The position numbers were made by a program, and so were the translations under genes. Positions 1 to 10,837 of a stretch of 64,000 bases of DNA are shown in pieces. This DNA is from Cololabis saira (Eukaryota; Chordata; Actinopteri; Beloniformes; Belonidae). Numbering within the stretch: the first letter of the stretch is position 1; each line of letters opens with the position of its first letter. The notes beneath the pieces are model-generated. The model worked only from the letters and a program-made list of their open reading frames with translations, did not search any database and had not been told where the DNA came from. The stretch covers positions 8,570,327-8,634,326 of the forward strand of contig NC_084590.1 in NCBI RefSeq assembly GCF_033807715.1. The letters run 5' to 3'.

Positions 1-333
1 CTCGAGGTCCGTGAGCTTGGTCTGAAGTTTGATGTTGCTCTCCAGTAGCTTTGTACACGTCGATTCCAGGCTGTGTATGCGCCCATCTTGATCGTTCGCA
101 TTTACTTCAAGTGAGGCAATCGACTGAGTGTGGTCAGAAACCGTAGCTTGAATGCGGTCCAGTTTGGTTTCGAGTGTGGAGATGGTAGCCTTGAAGTCCG
201 CGGAGAGCGCCCTTCGGTGTTCCTCCAGCAGGGACGCTATGGTCGCCATGTTAAGCTCGCTGCTGCTTTCCAGTGCGGGGTTGTTTTTTGTAGCATGTTC
301 TTTCTTGCCCGATTTAGGATGTTTAGAGGCCAT
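1..333 (-). CDS. L1-type LINE ORF1 protein, N-terminal part, cut by window edge
   Basis: Read from an ATG at 333 toward base 1, the minus strand stays open for 111 codons and runs off the window. The product begins MASKHPKSGKKEHATKNN, which is basic. A heptad-like region rich in Leu, Ile, Glu and Lys follows (for example ISTLETKLDRIQ and SIASLEVN), which is typical of the coiled coil of L1-clade ORF1 nucleic-acid chaperones. In that family ORF1 coats the element RNA and trimerises through this coiled coil. The RNA-binding and C-terminal domains and ORF2 would lie to the left of base 1. There is no stop codon or frameshift in the visible part, so this could be a fairly young copy. The assignment rests on composition and coiled-coil pattern, so a host coiled-coil protein cannot be excluded. 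Confidence 0.6.
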   Translation of the reverse strand, partial: MASKHPKSGKKEHATKNNPALESSSELNMATIASLLEEHRRALSADFKATISTLETKLDRIQATVSDHTQSIASLEVNANDQDGRIHSLESTCTKLLESNIKLQTKLTDLE

Positions 334-860
334 AATTCAGCACCAAGGTGTTCGAGGTGATAATTGTATCCACTTGGCAAAAGAAAAAAACAAGGCTATG
401 GGGTTTGAAATGGAAAATGAATACAAGTTTAGGGAGCTACACCCAACGCGTGTCTACTCCATCCTATCCCGCCCGAAGTCCTTTAATGGATCTTATTGAC
501 GGAAATGTAACAATAAAGAACTGCACCTTTCCTTTCCACACGCAAATAGGAACAAACTGATACAGACAATTAACCAGGCATAGTTAGCTGATCCTGATTG
601 ACACAGCATATTTATTAACAGAACTCGTTCAGAACAGGAAACCCATCAGAACAAACAAATAGGAACAAATAGCAATCAGAATGATGGGATCCCGTGCGGG
701 CCGTGCCTCAGTTGCCCACCACAACGTCGACTCTTAACCAGACGTCTCTCTGTGTAGGAAAAATAACAAGGAAAGAGACATATGCTTGTTTTACTTCCTT
801 TGAGTAATAAAACCACCAATTCTCTTGCATGGCCCCGTTATCAAAATATATGCCTAGGCC
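334..860. other. Non-coding stretch upstream of the L1 ORF1
   Basis: No convincing coding region on either strand. By position, the part nearest 334 is probably the 5' UTR of the antisense L1-type element. I see no clear promoter or target duplication marking its end. Confidence 0.3.
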
Positions 861-937
861 CAGTGCTTAATTTGTAAAGTGGGAGGTCCCGGAGCGCAGA
901 AGAGGAGTGGCTCCGGTGCGAGAGAAAAAAAAAAGTG

Positions 938-938
<1 letters not shown>

Positions 939-1016
<78 letters not shown>
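939..1016. repeat. (CA)n microsatellite
   Basis: Uninterrupted CA dinucleotides for about 78 bases. The His/Thr and Cys/Val reading frames here are repeat artefacts. Confidence 0.97.
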
Positions 1017-1017
<1 letters not shown>

Positions 1018-1504
1018 CTGGAGATTGCCCATCTCCAGTGCGCTTTTGGCTTTTACGCATGGAACGAAGAAACATAAAACAGCACACACACACAGATGCG
1101 CTGTGTGAGACACATTAAGCAACCCAACTGTCCTTTTTAAGCCACATAGATGTACTACTTGTATAACTTTTACCATTATGCCGTTGTGCTGTTTATTGTG
1201 TTTTTGGAATTGATATGAGCGCGCATCATCATCCCTCCCTCCTGTCTGGAGGGGGGGCGGGAGCTGGGGGAGGGGGTGCGGTACCAAGAGGAGGGGGTGC
1301 TTCCGCACCCCCAGCAACCCTACTTCCGGCGGTGGCCCCTGCCCATCACAATGCAAAGCAGACACGCTGTGATTGATGCAATCTCACAGCAGATGCATCA
1401 CCATTCAAATGACAACGGGCACTACAGCTTTAACCCTTAATACAACCACAGCGCAGATAGATATGTTTAAAAAAAAATCCACATCAATAATAACACAAGC
1501 ACAT

Positions 1505-1730
1505 TGCGATTTGGTGACACGGCAGAACACCACATAAAAACAATCATAGCGCATAAACACAACAAAAAGCACATATAACCAACAGCATAAGGCACACAGT
1601 GCGCCGGTGTGCGACAGAAAACCGGCAGTGCCAACAGCTGAGAATAAACCCACACAGCGCACAGATTGAAATTTGGTGGCACGGCGGCACACCACAAATA
1701 AAAACATCATAAACACGCATAAACACAAAC
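1505..1730. repeat. Two diverged direct repeats beside the hAT pseudogene
   Basis: A unit of about 60 bases containing TTTGGTGACACGGCAG and then ACACCACATAAAAACA occurs at about 1505-1563. It recurs, altered, at about 1668-1730 (TTTGGTGGCACGGCGG). They lie downstream of the antisense transposase remnant and may be subterminal repeats of that element. The rest of 1017-1870 shows nothing else identifiable. Confidence 0.5.
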
Positions 1731-1870
1731 AAACTAGTGATAGACTATCACTATAACAAATATTAATAATAAAGGTCATTACTTACCATCACAGTTTGAC
1801 TTTCCGGGCCTTCCGCTGGGCAAAGTCGTTAATTAATTCCTTAAGATCCAGCTGACTTGCCCTGACATTC

Positions 1871-4128
1871 TCAATTGAGAGCATTGCCAGTCCTGATAAG
1901 CGGGCCTGTCCCATGGTGCTGCGCAGGTATTATCAACTTTAATTTGGAGAAGGACCGCTCGGCAGTTGCCACAGTCACTGGTATAGTTAAAAACAGCAGT
2001 AAAGCGGTGCAGACTTCCCCAAAGCTTGCAGCAATGCAGTTGTTCTCAACTACCAACAAGTTGGTGAGCTCTTTGATGTTTTTCATCTGTGAGATCCTGT
2101 CCTTCAAGCAAGCACGGAATGACACAAGTTGCGGTGGAAATGAAGTGGTTTATACATATCACATAACGTGCTTGCTTGCTCAAATAGCTCATCATCAGTT
2201 GCAGTGCGCAGTGTTTCGGGCTGTAGAGCTTTGAATGTGTCCACAGTTCTCCTCAAACCTGTGAATCTCTGTGTCAGCTGTGAGATCACTATGTCAAGAC
2301 ACGCATAGAACATGTTGACACGAAAATATGACTCTGCATCTGCTAAACGTTCATCTTGACAACGCTCATCAAAATGCCCTTTCACCTTCCTCCGCCGAAT
2401 ATCCTCGAAGGTTTTGCTGACTCCCCATTTCTCCGAGAGGGCCTGTGCGGTCTGTTTGATGTCATCAAACTGGTCTCGATAGGCTTGCAAGTCTGTGATG
2501 GTGCTGTCCATAAAACTAACTGCGGTGGCCAGATCTGCGTCTTTGGCTTGCAGAAGTTTGGATACCACGTTTGTGCGCTCCAAAATTTTATTCTGGAGCA
2601 CAAGGAGACAGATGAAGCTGAATTTTTCTGTAGCGCGGTTCAATGACACAGCCTCGTCCACTTCATCCTTTTTTTACGCGATGGTTGGGCATAGTATTTT
2701 TAACGTAATATTTGGATTGGTGTTGGAGTGTGACTGGCTTATATCTGAGAGCATTGCCCATCTCTTGATGCTGTGTCCAAAGTACACATATACGCGCTCG
2801 ACTACGTCATAAAACTGCCTCACTTCTTGTATTTTTACCTAGTCATTAAGGACGAGGTTCAGATTATGAGAAGCACAATGTACATATGTAGCCGTCGGCT
2901 CTTTGCCAGCGATTCTTGCCTGTACTCCTGTGTATATGCTACTCATATTTGCTGCACCGTCATATCCTTGCCCTCTGCACTTTGACAGCTGTAATTCGTT
3001 TTCCTCACGAATGATGCAATTATGTCCTTGGCAAGTTCACTGGCGGATGAATCCGACACCTCACGTAAACCAACGAATGACTCGTTGATCTTCACATTAC
3101 TGGCTACACCAGTAACATCTCTATCTATTGTGACATATCTAAAGATTTGACTCATCTGGTCTACTTTAGCAATATCCTGTGTTGTATCTGTAATGACAGA
3201 AAAAAAGGGAGCTGCTTGTATTTCATCCAGAATGTCTTTTTGGACACGTTTGGCCAGGATATCAATAAGCTCATTTTGTATCGCTGAGCTCAAGTATTTA
3301 ACTGTACCAGCTGGACGACTAATTAGCTCTTTTAAGACCGGGTCGTATCTTGCCATAAGCTCGATGAGAGCGAGGAAATAACCACTGTTCTGTTGGCCCA
3401 ATATCATGCACTTGGATTTTGGTGGATAAATTGCGCCAGTTCTTGGTTTTCAACATGGTCTTCCCAAATAACCAACATGGCTCACAATAAGCCTCATCCA
3501 GCTTGGGTGAGTAACATAGCCATGTCCTTGGTAACTCCAACCCAGCTTTTGTTTTTCAGGTGTAGTACGAGCCTGAAAAACAGCGGTTTCCTTGTTTGGG
3601 ATCCCGTGGGAAAGGACCAAGGGGTTTGCATGGGCCCATACATACGATGTACCTTTTTAATTTCGGGGTTAACTTCTCTGGAAAGTGTCTGATGTCCGTT
3701 GGATGTTCATGCAATGACGTGTCGGGCTCCTCAGGTCCCGGGTCCGACTCCGGCGGCTCCGCTCTCCCGCTGCTGCTAGTGCTAGCGGCTGTTGGGCTGT
3801 TAACGGTTGAACTCTGAATAACAGACTGCAACGACGTCTCCGGCTGTGTCTCCGAGTCCGGGTCCGTGGGTAGCTGATCCTGCGACCCAAACGCTTCTGC
3901 TTCCCCGGTGCTGCTCGTGCTGGTGCTGCAGCTGCTGGCGGCAACTGGTGCGTCAGACAGCGGGCTGCTAGCAGAAGTCCGCTCTTGGCTTTTCTTCCCA
4001 AGTTCAGCTTCCTTGCTGGTTTTTGGTTGAAAGAACCTGTCAATTTTAGAGAGTTTTTATCTTTTTTCATTTGCCAATTCCTGCAGCTTTCGCTTTTGGC
4101 TACTGCTTTTGTGTTTGTATGTCTCCAT
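1871..4128 (-). pseudogene. hAT transposase, ZMYM1-like with TTF zinc finger, decayed
   Basis: Pieces of one protein can be followed along the minus strand. The start is near an ATG at 4128 (METYKHKSSSQKRKLQEL), followed by a Ser/Pro-rich linker. A TTF-type zinc-finger segment lies at about 3540-3440 (WLCYSPKLDEAYCEPCWLF). A segment around the first catalytic acid is at about 3230-3170 (FFSVITDTTQD). A helical middle covers 2661-2104. The C-terminal hATC dimerisation motif (ATAERSFSKLKLI) is at about 1950. The frame is broken by an in-frame TAA just after the N-terminal basic region, by a shift between N-terminus and TTF finger, by an apparent deletion after the finger, and by a shift at the GYDGAANMS motif near 2980. 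Intact relatives cut and paste DNA and leave 8-bp target duplications. I could not fix the terminal inverted repeats. Confidence 0.8.
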
Positions 4129-4330
4129 GACAACAGTTCAACTCTCACTCCTTTCCTCTCCTCACTCGCCAACTCTTCCTCTACGCAAATATGGGTTACA
4201 CATGCGCACTACACCGGCATCATCCGAGATCATCTATACATTTTTATTTTTATTTAAACTAGATATATCTTTATGACCAGCCCATAACATTGATGTAAAC
4301 ACACACACACCTCAAAAAAAAAAAAAAAAA

Positions 4331-4391
4331 GTCCAGGGCCCGCACGTGCCCAGGTCCTGCGCGTGCGGGCCCTGGACACGTGCGGGCCCCT
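4331..4391. repeat. GC-rich perfect inverted repeat
   Basis: The 16 bases at 4331-4346 (GTCCAGGGCCCGCACG) are the exact reverse complement of 4362-4377, with a 15-base loop. A further partial copy of the arm follows to 4391. It directly abuts the truncated end of the immunoglobulin V-like exon, so it may mark a deletion or insertion breakpoint. Confidence 0.85.
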
Positions 4392-5056
4392 ATGCAGTCG
4401 CATTGTCTGAATATATGGTAGTTTTGCCACTGCTACAGATGTAACGGCCAGCATCTTCAGCAGTGATGTTGTTGATGATCAGAGAGCAGTTACTGCTCAA
4501 ACTCATCCTGTCAGCTCCAGGTGACGTCTTCACAGTATTTCCATTATTAATCTCATTTACTCTGTTTGCATTTTGAATGATGCTGTAAAACCAGTGAGCA
4601 TCAGAACATGGGTCGATGAAGAATCAACGTTAGACGGTAAAACAACGTCATCTCCAGCTCTGTGATGGGGAACGATTCGTCCATCACTGATTCCTGCTGC
4701 AGAGAAAAAAACTCTGAGAAAAGTTTTACACTTCACACATCAACCTGACGCTAGAAACATATTTAACCTACATATTTAGGTTTGTCAGCACAGAGAAGAG
4801 ACTTTAACACACATAATTTCTGGTGAAACATTCAGAGTTATGTAACGTTGTCTTTAAGTGGTCTGATTGTAACAGAGGTGAGTTTTATTTAAAAAAACAC
4901 ATTTAGTGAAACAGCAACGTTCAACGGTACACGACAACTTCAGAGTTGGTGGTACAGTCTTTTTAAATCAAATTAAACCCTAAAACACGAGTCAGAGTTG
5001 ATCTTTATCTCAAAGTGAAGCAGTAAAGCGATGAAGAGCTGCAGTCGTGGTGTCAT
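4392..5056 (-). pseudogene. Immunoglobulin V-set receptor fragment: leader plus V exon, broken
   Basis: On the minus strand a leader-like exon starts at an ATG at 5056 (MTPRLQLFIALLLHFE), a typical signal peptide. After about 310 bases there is a good acceptor (pyrimidine run then CTGCAG at about 4697) and a V-set-like exon to 4392. The exon carries GDDVVLP, then AHWFY (the conserved core Trp), then INNITAEDAGRYICSS, the D-A-G-x-Y-x-C signature of strand F. Damage is clear. The first cysteine position reads Ser (TCT). A frameshift lies between DSSS and DPCSDAHW. The expected donor after the leader reads AT rather than GT. The exon is cut at its 3' side by the GC-rich inverted repeat. Teleosts have large families of such surface receptors; which family this came from cannot be told. 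Confidence 0.72.
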
Positions 5057-5430
5057 TCTGTCTCTGCTGGATGAAACGATGCTTCTCTCTGCTGCAGGTC
5101 TGTTTGTGAAGGTGGAACTTTTCTGGCCGACTTATTGACTAAAACTGTCTTCCAAGTAACACCTCCGACCCTGACATGTCTTTGTTTCCTGATGTGTGTG
5201 ACAACAAGTCAAAAATAAAGGAAACAACCCTGAATGTTTAAAAGTGAACATACAAAGCTGTTCATGTAGAATATTTACTTTTGTTACACTTCAGTCGACC
5301 CTTAAGGTGGATTTGTTGTATAAGAGTGATAGATTTGGTTTCCAATAATTCCTTGCACCCTTGTGCACGTTCAGGCTGCAGTGGAAGCACTTGTATGACA
5401 GTAGATTCTTCAGGCCTGGACATTTAGCGG
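5057..5430. other. Unassigned sequence between the V-set pseudogene and the Helitron-like copy
   Basis: No convincing gene, tandem repeat or inverted repeat seen on either strand. Confidence 0.3.
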
Positions 5431-6710
5431 ATGACACCACCCACGACTCTATATCAAACAATTCAATAGTTATGGCAGAAAGTAGGAACTATCAGATATC
5501 AACCAATCAGATGAAGGAGAGGGGCTAATTTGCAGCAATTATGTTCAAGGACCCAAAACCGAGTCAGATGACACTACCCACGAGTCTTTATGTCAAACCA
5601 TTCAAAAATTATTGCAGAAAATCGGAACTATCACATATCGACCAATCAGAAGAAGGGGCGGGGCTAATTCATGCCAATGATGGTCAAGTACTCAATACCG
5701 AGTCAGATGACACCGCCAACCAACCAGATGAAGTAGGGGCGCGCTTTTTGGCATCTATAATCGCCGCTGTAAGGCTTTTGACTGAGAAAAGTAATGCGCG
5801 TTGTCGCAGGATGGAGACGCACATTTTGATGTATAACACACCTGGATGCACATTACGGTTCGGGCCGTATTAACGGCCGAAGACATGGCATAAATTGCGG
5901 CAAAATTACATGATTAATTCAAAATGGCCGACTTCCTGTTCGGTTTCGGGCATGGCAAGAGACTTTTCTTTAAAGGCTGAAATATGGTTCTGCGTCAAAA
6001 CGACGCCGTGCCTACGGCGTGTGGTTTGGGTCCACGCAGACCACACGCCGTCACTGACGCCGCCGTCACTGACGCCGCCGTCACTGACGCCGCCGTCACT
6101 GACGTGCACCTCTCGAAAGTTGTAACTACACGTTGAGGCGACACAGACCACACGCAGACGGAGAGGGCTGTGATTGGTTCGCTTGGAAGCAACGCATTTC
6201 CGGTTTCCGGTTTGAAGCAGTTGTGAACTTTCAGGGCTCTTTTCTTCGTTTATGTGTGATTTTTTTTGTTTTGTTTTTCTGCACAATAGTTGTCCTTATG
6301 TCTTTGATTCACTGTGACTGGAAAAAGTCGGATAAACCATTCAGAAAAAGATCGCTAACTAGCGGTCGCGGGGGGTACTGCACCGCGTCGAAATGGAGAG
6401 ACGGAGAAGTCCGAAGGGTTCAATACAGCGTCACGCTGCGGCGTGTGCTCTGCGTTGGTTTGATGCAGAACCTTAATTCAGCCTTTAGTTGCGACATGAT
6501 ACAGGTGTGTACCGATTTTCGTGCATGTACCTCAAACCGTATTGTGGGGCTTGAGGCACAAAGTTTTCTAGGGGGCGCCGTTGAGCCATTAGGCCACGCC
6601 CATTAATGCAAACCATTAAATATCAAATGTTTCGCCAGGCCTGGCTTGCGTGCAAAATTTGGTGACTTTTGGGGAACTATCAAATATGGACCAATCAGAT
6701 GAAGCGCTTT
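5431..6710 (+). mobile_element. Helitron-like repeat, copy 1 (interrupted and 3'-rearranged)
   Basis: Shares long stretches with 36257-37442. Both have internal units of about 140 bases that include GACACCACCCACGA, ACCAATCAGATGAAG and GGGGCTAATTCATGCC, and a distal block with GGCCACGCCCATTAATGC and TTCGCCAGGCCTGGCTTG. Here the tail stops near 6675 and returns to an internal-unit sequence, so the hairpin and CTAA terminus seen in copy 2 are missing. A foldback MITE is inserted at 5973-6484. No protein gene is recognisable. Confidence 0.6.
5973..6484. mobile_element. Foldback MITE (long form) with TTA flanks
   Basis: Ends are near-mirror images: AAGGCTGAAATATGGTTCTG on the left, and TGCAGAACCTTAATTCAGCC on the right. 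TTA lies on both sides (5970-5972, 6485-6487), the target size usual for Harbinger-group elements. Related short copies lie at 29505, 34911 and 41705. Inside is a tandem array of about four 15-base units (GCCGTCACTGACGCC) at about 6047-6104. Confidence 0.65.
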
Positions 6711-6954
6711 TGGATGCTTTTGGGATGATTGAACCAGGAATAACTGCAACAGACACCTGGACGGCTAAAATAAGTCATCACGACCGGGCTTCCTTTTATT
6801 CTTTATTTTATCTCATTTTTTTCTACCGGACCAACCGGACGCTCCACCCTCCCCCTCCGGAGCAGGGGAGGAGTCTATAAAAAGGAGAGCAAAAAACACA
6901 GCAACCAAGCATGGACCTCTCAGCGACTCTCAAACCTTCCAAAACCCTACAAGC
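6711..6954. other. Unassigned sequence with a TATA-like motif
   Basis: A TCTATAAAAAGGAG motif near 6873 precedes the first hammerhead-like motif and may belong to the same retroelement-like unit. No open coding region of note. Confidence 0.25.
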
Positions 6955-6988
6955 CTGAAGAAGGTTCTTTTAAGAACCGAAGCGCATC
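6955..6988 (+). ncRNA. Hammerhead-like motif 1 (degenerate)
   Basis: CTGAAGA at 6955 is followed by a strong stem (GGTTCTT at 6963-6969 pairing AAGAACC at 6972-6978) and then GAAGCGC. The layout CTGANGA, stem, GAAA resembles a hammerhead core, but the last element reads GAAG. Probably inactive. Confidence 0.3.
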
Positions 6989-7071
6989 AACCCAAACCCA
7001 ATAACAGAAATGAAGGGAAAAGAACAGGGGCAGCCTAACTAAATTAAAGGAAGAAATACAGGCAAAGACAC

Positions 7072-7101
7072 CTGATGAAGGCTAAAATAAGCCGAAACGT
7101 C
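7072..7101 (+). ncRNA. Hammerhead-like motif 2
   Basis: CTGATGA at 7072-7078, a short stem (GGCT / AGCC around AAAATA), then GAAACGTC at 7094-7101. This is the conserved hammerhead core followed by the ACGU and cleavage-type GUC arrangement described for minimal retroelement ribozymes. Extra unpaired A before the stem, and poor stem I, so activity is uncertain. Confidence 0.4.
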
Positions 7102-7304
7102 ATGCACGAACCCAAGAGAAAGAAAAAATAATGGAAAAAATAAAGACAAGAAAAAAAGCACTAATTAGAAGGATGTAAGGGAAAGTCAGAAAGTAAAAAA
7201 ACTATAAATAAACCTAAGGAAGAGCGGGGGCTGAGTAGCATGTGGCCGGATGGACCGTGCATTTCCGGTCCTCTTTCGCCAGGGCTGGTTTATTTTCCTT
7301 CACC

Positions 7305-7445
7305 TACAGTAACCAACCCTAACCCCAACCCGGTAATCATAACCAAAATCCAAACCCCAGTCTTTATTCTTGCCTAACCCTGACCTCAATCTTGATCATT
7401 ATCCTAACCTCTAACCCCGCCCTCATCCCCAAACCTAACCATTAA
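7305..7445. repeat. Degenerate TAACCC-rich tract
   Basis: Irregular runs of AACCCTAACCCC-like sequence. Too imperfect and short for a telomere array; likely an interstitial low-complexity tract. Confidence 0.5.
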
Positions 7446-7538
7446 TACATTTAATTACATACTGTAAGAAGTTTAAATTAAAAGATTCACATAATATCAT
7501 TTAATAGACACTCATTAGACTAAAAAAAGTGATTAAAA

Positions 7539-7735
7539 CAATTAATTAGGCAGTGAAAGGGTTAAAAATTGAGGGGATTTAATTTAATGGACATCATAAG
7601 GGTTAAAAAAAATGTATTAAACAGTAGGATTACTTAAAGTAACTAACACAATTAATTTGGCAATGAAAGGGTTAAAAATTGAGGGGATTTTATTTAATGG
7701 ATATCATAAGGTTTAAAAAAAATCATTAAACAGTA
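7539..7735. repeat. Duplicated AT-rich unit
   Basis: A unit of about 85 bases containing GTGAAAGGGTTAAAAATTGA and ATCATAAGGGTTTAAA-like sequence is present at 7539-7627. It is repeated at 7651-7735 with a few substitutions, about 112 bases apart. Confidence 0.7.
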
Positions 7736-8075
7736 TAAATTCATTTCAACTTCATTCAGTATTTTTTTATTATTTTATTTTATTTTTCAGGTCAAAATAA
7801 TAAATATATATGAATAAATAAATAAATACATAAAACATATAGCCTATTTCATCTAGAAAGGGGTTAAAATGGTTAAGACAAAATTATTGGGAATGTTTGA
7901 GAAGTTATGTTAAAAAAATGTTAAAAACAGAAGGTATAAAAGGTATAGGAGGCGGAGCCAGCAGGAGAAGCTCATTCTGCTGCTGGCAGTTGGTGAGGAA
8001 GCATCTCTCTCCCCAACTATTGCTTTACACAGGTTTCAGTTTTACTGTGTAAAGCAAACCGGTTTCAGTTTTACT

Positions 8076-8127
8076 GTGTGCCAGGCCTGAAGAAGACCGG
8101 GTCGAAACGTCGTATTTATTGGCACAC
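8076..8127 (+). ncRNA. Hammerhead-like motif 3 with closing stem
   Basis: CTGAAGA at 8087, stem GAC / GTC, then GAAACGTC (8104-8111). The whole core is enclosed by an exact 8-base outer stem, GTGTGCCA at 8076-8083 against TGGCACAC at 8120-8127. This fits a type I hammerhead with stem I carrying an internal loop. One extra A before stem II is atypical. Confidence 0.45.
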
Positions 8128-8403
8128 TCTTCTTTAGTTGTTTATTGAAAAATTAGAAAAAAAAATAAAAAATCATTTAAAATTTTTTTTGGTTGGTTTT
8201 GTTTTTGATTGATTATGGATGGAGATTGGACAGTATTCCGTTATGGTTGTTACGGCCTGGCTCTTAGGCCACAACAAATAGGGGAAACACACCAAAGAAC
8301 TGGCAGACTTTAATCTCTCCCTTTCCTTTCTTGACCCTGGCTGTAAACTCTGGTTTGGAGCCTAATCTGTTTTAATCTAATTTAAGTTATATTTTATTAT
8401 AAT
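8128..8403. other. Unassigned AT-rich sequence
   Basis: No gene or clear repeat boundary seen. Confidence 0.25.
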
Positions 8404-8470
8404 AATAATCAATTTTATTTATAGAGCGCTTTTAAAAAATCTCAAAGACGCTTCACAGACACAAAGATAA
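8404..8470. repeat. Fragment of a teleost interspersed repeat
   Basis: TTTTATTTATAGAGCGCTTT followed by CAAAGACGCTTCACAG matches a tail sequence that recurs widely in fish genomes (recalled, not searched). The flanking 8471-8978 holds simple GATAAA runs and nothing identifiable. Confidence 0.4.
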
Positions 8471-9353
8471 AACATCAAGATCAAGAAAATTAAAATGAAA
8501 AACTACAGGATAAAAAGATAAGAGATAAAAGATAAGATAAAGGATAAGAAACAAATCACACATTCACAAATATATATGAGTCATTCCATGAGAATGGCAC
8601 AAATTGGACTTTGACATTTTCACATTTTTTACAAAAATGTAATACTTTTATGAACACCTCACAACATTAAGGACATATTTAACTACCAGAATATATATTT
8701 TTCCCATCTCAGGCATCAAATTCCTATTATTATTGGTCATCATTTCATGATGTGGGCAACGTTGATCTTCAACCCCGTTATGGACACAATGGAAGCTCTC
8801 TGAATATCATTATAAAATGTATTTGAAATGAAGTCAACATTTTCATATTAATCAGATGTCCCTCAAACTAATTCAATATTTGCTGTTGGACTACCGTCCA
8901 TATGATTATGAATTCATGACATATGTGAGTGGGTGAACATTTCTCTTGGACCAGTAAAGGGCTGAAGCCAACCTAAAGTGTCATGATCCCTGCCTCATGG
9001 TGAGTTTACGACACCTCCAGCGTGGTCTGGAGAACAACGGAAAAACCCCATGGACACCAGGATTTGCATATGTGACCCTCTTGGTGATAAGGTACCACAC
9101 TTTGATTGGACAAAGAATTCAAGCTGCAGGAAGGAGTCAACTTCCTGTGCGCAACTATAAAAGAGAAGGCCCCCCTCTCTCCGGCTCTCTTCTCCCCTTT
9201 TCTGCTTCTTCCTTCTCACCCACAGGTCTCTGCTGTAGCACCAGGGAGCCAGCCAAGGGCCGGCTTTCTCCTTCGTGAACGAAGGAGCGTCCGTTTTGCA
9301 GCGCTGCACGAGCGACCCACGCAGTTCCGAGCCCAGAAAGCCGAACTAGGGAC

Positions 9354-9939
9354 TAGGGCTGCACGATTCTGGACAAAATGAGAATCACGATTTTTTTGCT
9401 TAGAATTGAGATCACGATTCTCTCACGATTTTTTTCCAATATAAAATTTATTGCACTTATTACTTTAACTTTGCAACAGCTGAACAAAAATATAATAACA
9501 ATAAACATCTCTTGTCTTCTTTACACAAACCTTTGAATAATTTAAACAATAATAACAATTTTGAACAATATTTGTTCCTCCCTGAGTTGAACACCCTTTC
9601 AGAAAGGGGACTTGTAACAGATCCTGTAGTTCTGAGGCAACAAATTATTCCTCTGGCTGCTTTTTGCTGTAACAGCTGACATTGAACATAAAAACAATAA
9701 ACATCTCTCTTGTCTTTAAATAATTTTAACAATAACAATTTTAACAATATTTATGTGCAATATGTGTCAGGTGATGAGAAAGGTAGATGTTTCTCCAAAT
9801 GTAATCCACAATCATTAACAAAATATAACAAACATGACAACATGATAGTTGACCATGACAGGACTACAACAACCTAAAAACATAGGCCTAGTCATTTTTT
9901 TATGCAGCCATCTTTTAAAAAAAAAAAAAAAAAAAAAGA

Positions 9940-9970
<31 letters not shown>

Positions 9971-10047
9971 GTCGTCATTTGGAAATGAGATCGCGTTCAA
10001 GCATGAATCGAGATCGCGATTTTTTAACGATTAATCGTGCAACCCTA
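9354..10047. mobile_element. Non-autonomous hAT element with perfect 8-bp target duplication
   Basis: Termini TAGGGCTGCACGATT and AATCGTGCAACCCTA match as inverted repeats at 14 of 15 positions. The flanking 8 bases CTAGGGAC occur exactly at 9346-9353 and at 10048-10055, the hAT hallmark. The interior is AT-rich with an A-run/T-run foldback near 9916-9965 and no transposase, so it depends on an enzyme supplied elsewhere. It interrupts the possible LTR. Confidence 0.93.
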
Positions 10048-10668
10048 CTAGGGACCCTGCATTGCCTCGACGTGAACGCGACGCCGATCCGAAGTTGAAG
10101 GAAGCCAAGTGCTGTGCCCAGCTGCTATCCCATCATCCAGCCGCTATCCCCTCATCCGCAGCAAGGACACAGGAGGGAGTGATAGCCGCTTTATCAGGAT
10201 CACCTGCTGAGCGTAAACACCCAGCTGTTCCCCGAGGAATGCTGACTGACCACCCTTTTTTTCTTCAAATGCAAAGATTCACGTAAGAGGCTGTTTTTGG
10301 TGTCTGGGCAGAGAAAACTTAGTAATACACTTTAAAAGTTAGTTTACGCTGTGAGCTGGACTGCTGATCCCGTCATAGTGGTGTTTATTAACTTAAGTGT
10401 TTTTGTTTATCTTCTCATTTGTCTACGGCTGCATCCACATTGCTGGATCGTTATGACATGCTTCTCGATAACCGAAAACAAGGCCCTTCTAAATTTCCCG
10501 GTTGAATGACCAGAGTGCACGTGTGAAGTTTAGTTTCACCGTGGGGCATTTCTGGGTGGGAAAGAGCAGAAGGTCTTGGGTTTCTGGTAGTGAGAAATTA
10601 TTTAAGAGTGTATATTATTTTACTTTTCTTCTGTATCTCTCTCTCTTCCTCTCGTACTAACCCCCCCC

Positions 10669-10672
<4 letters not shown>

Positions 10673-10725
<53 letters not shown>

Positions 10726-10763
10726 CGCTCCCCTCGGTCATAAATTCCCGAGCCATTCTGAGA

Positions 10764-10837
<74 letters not shown>

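Noticed and set aside
3669..4172. 167-residue basic minus-strand frame as a separate gene
   Set aside because: It overlaps the N-terminal region of the hAT remnant in another frame, and its Arg-rich stretch is a frame shadow of the Ser-rich linker.
7305..7445. Telomere array
   Set aside because: TAACCC units are irregular and surrounded by ordinary interspersed repeats.
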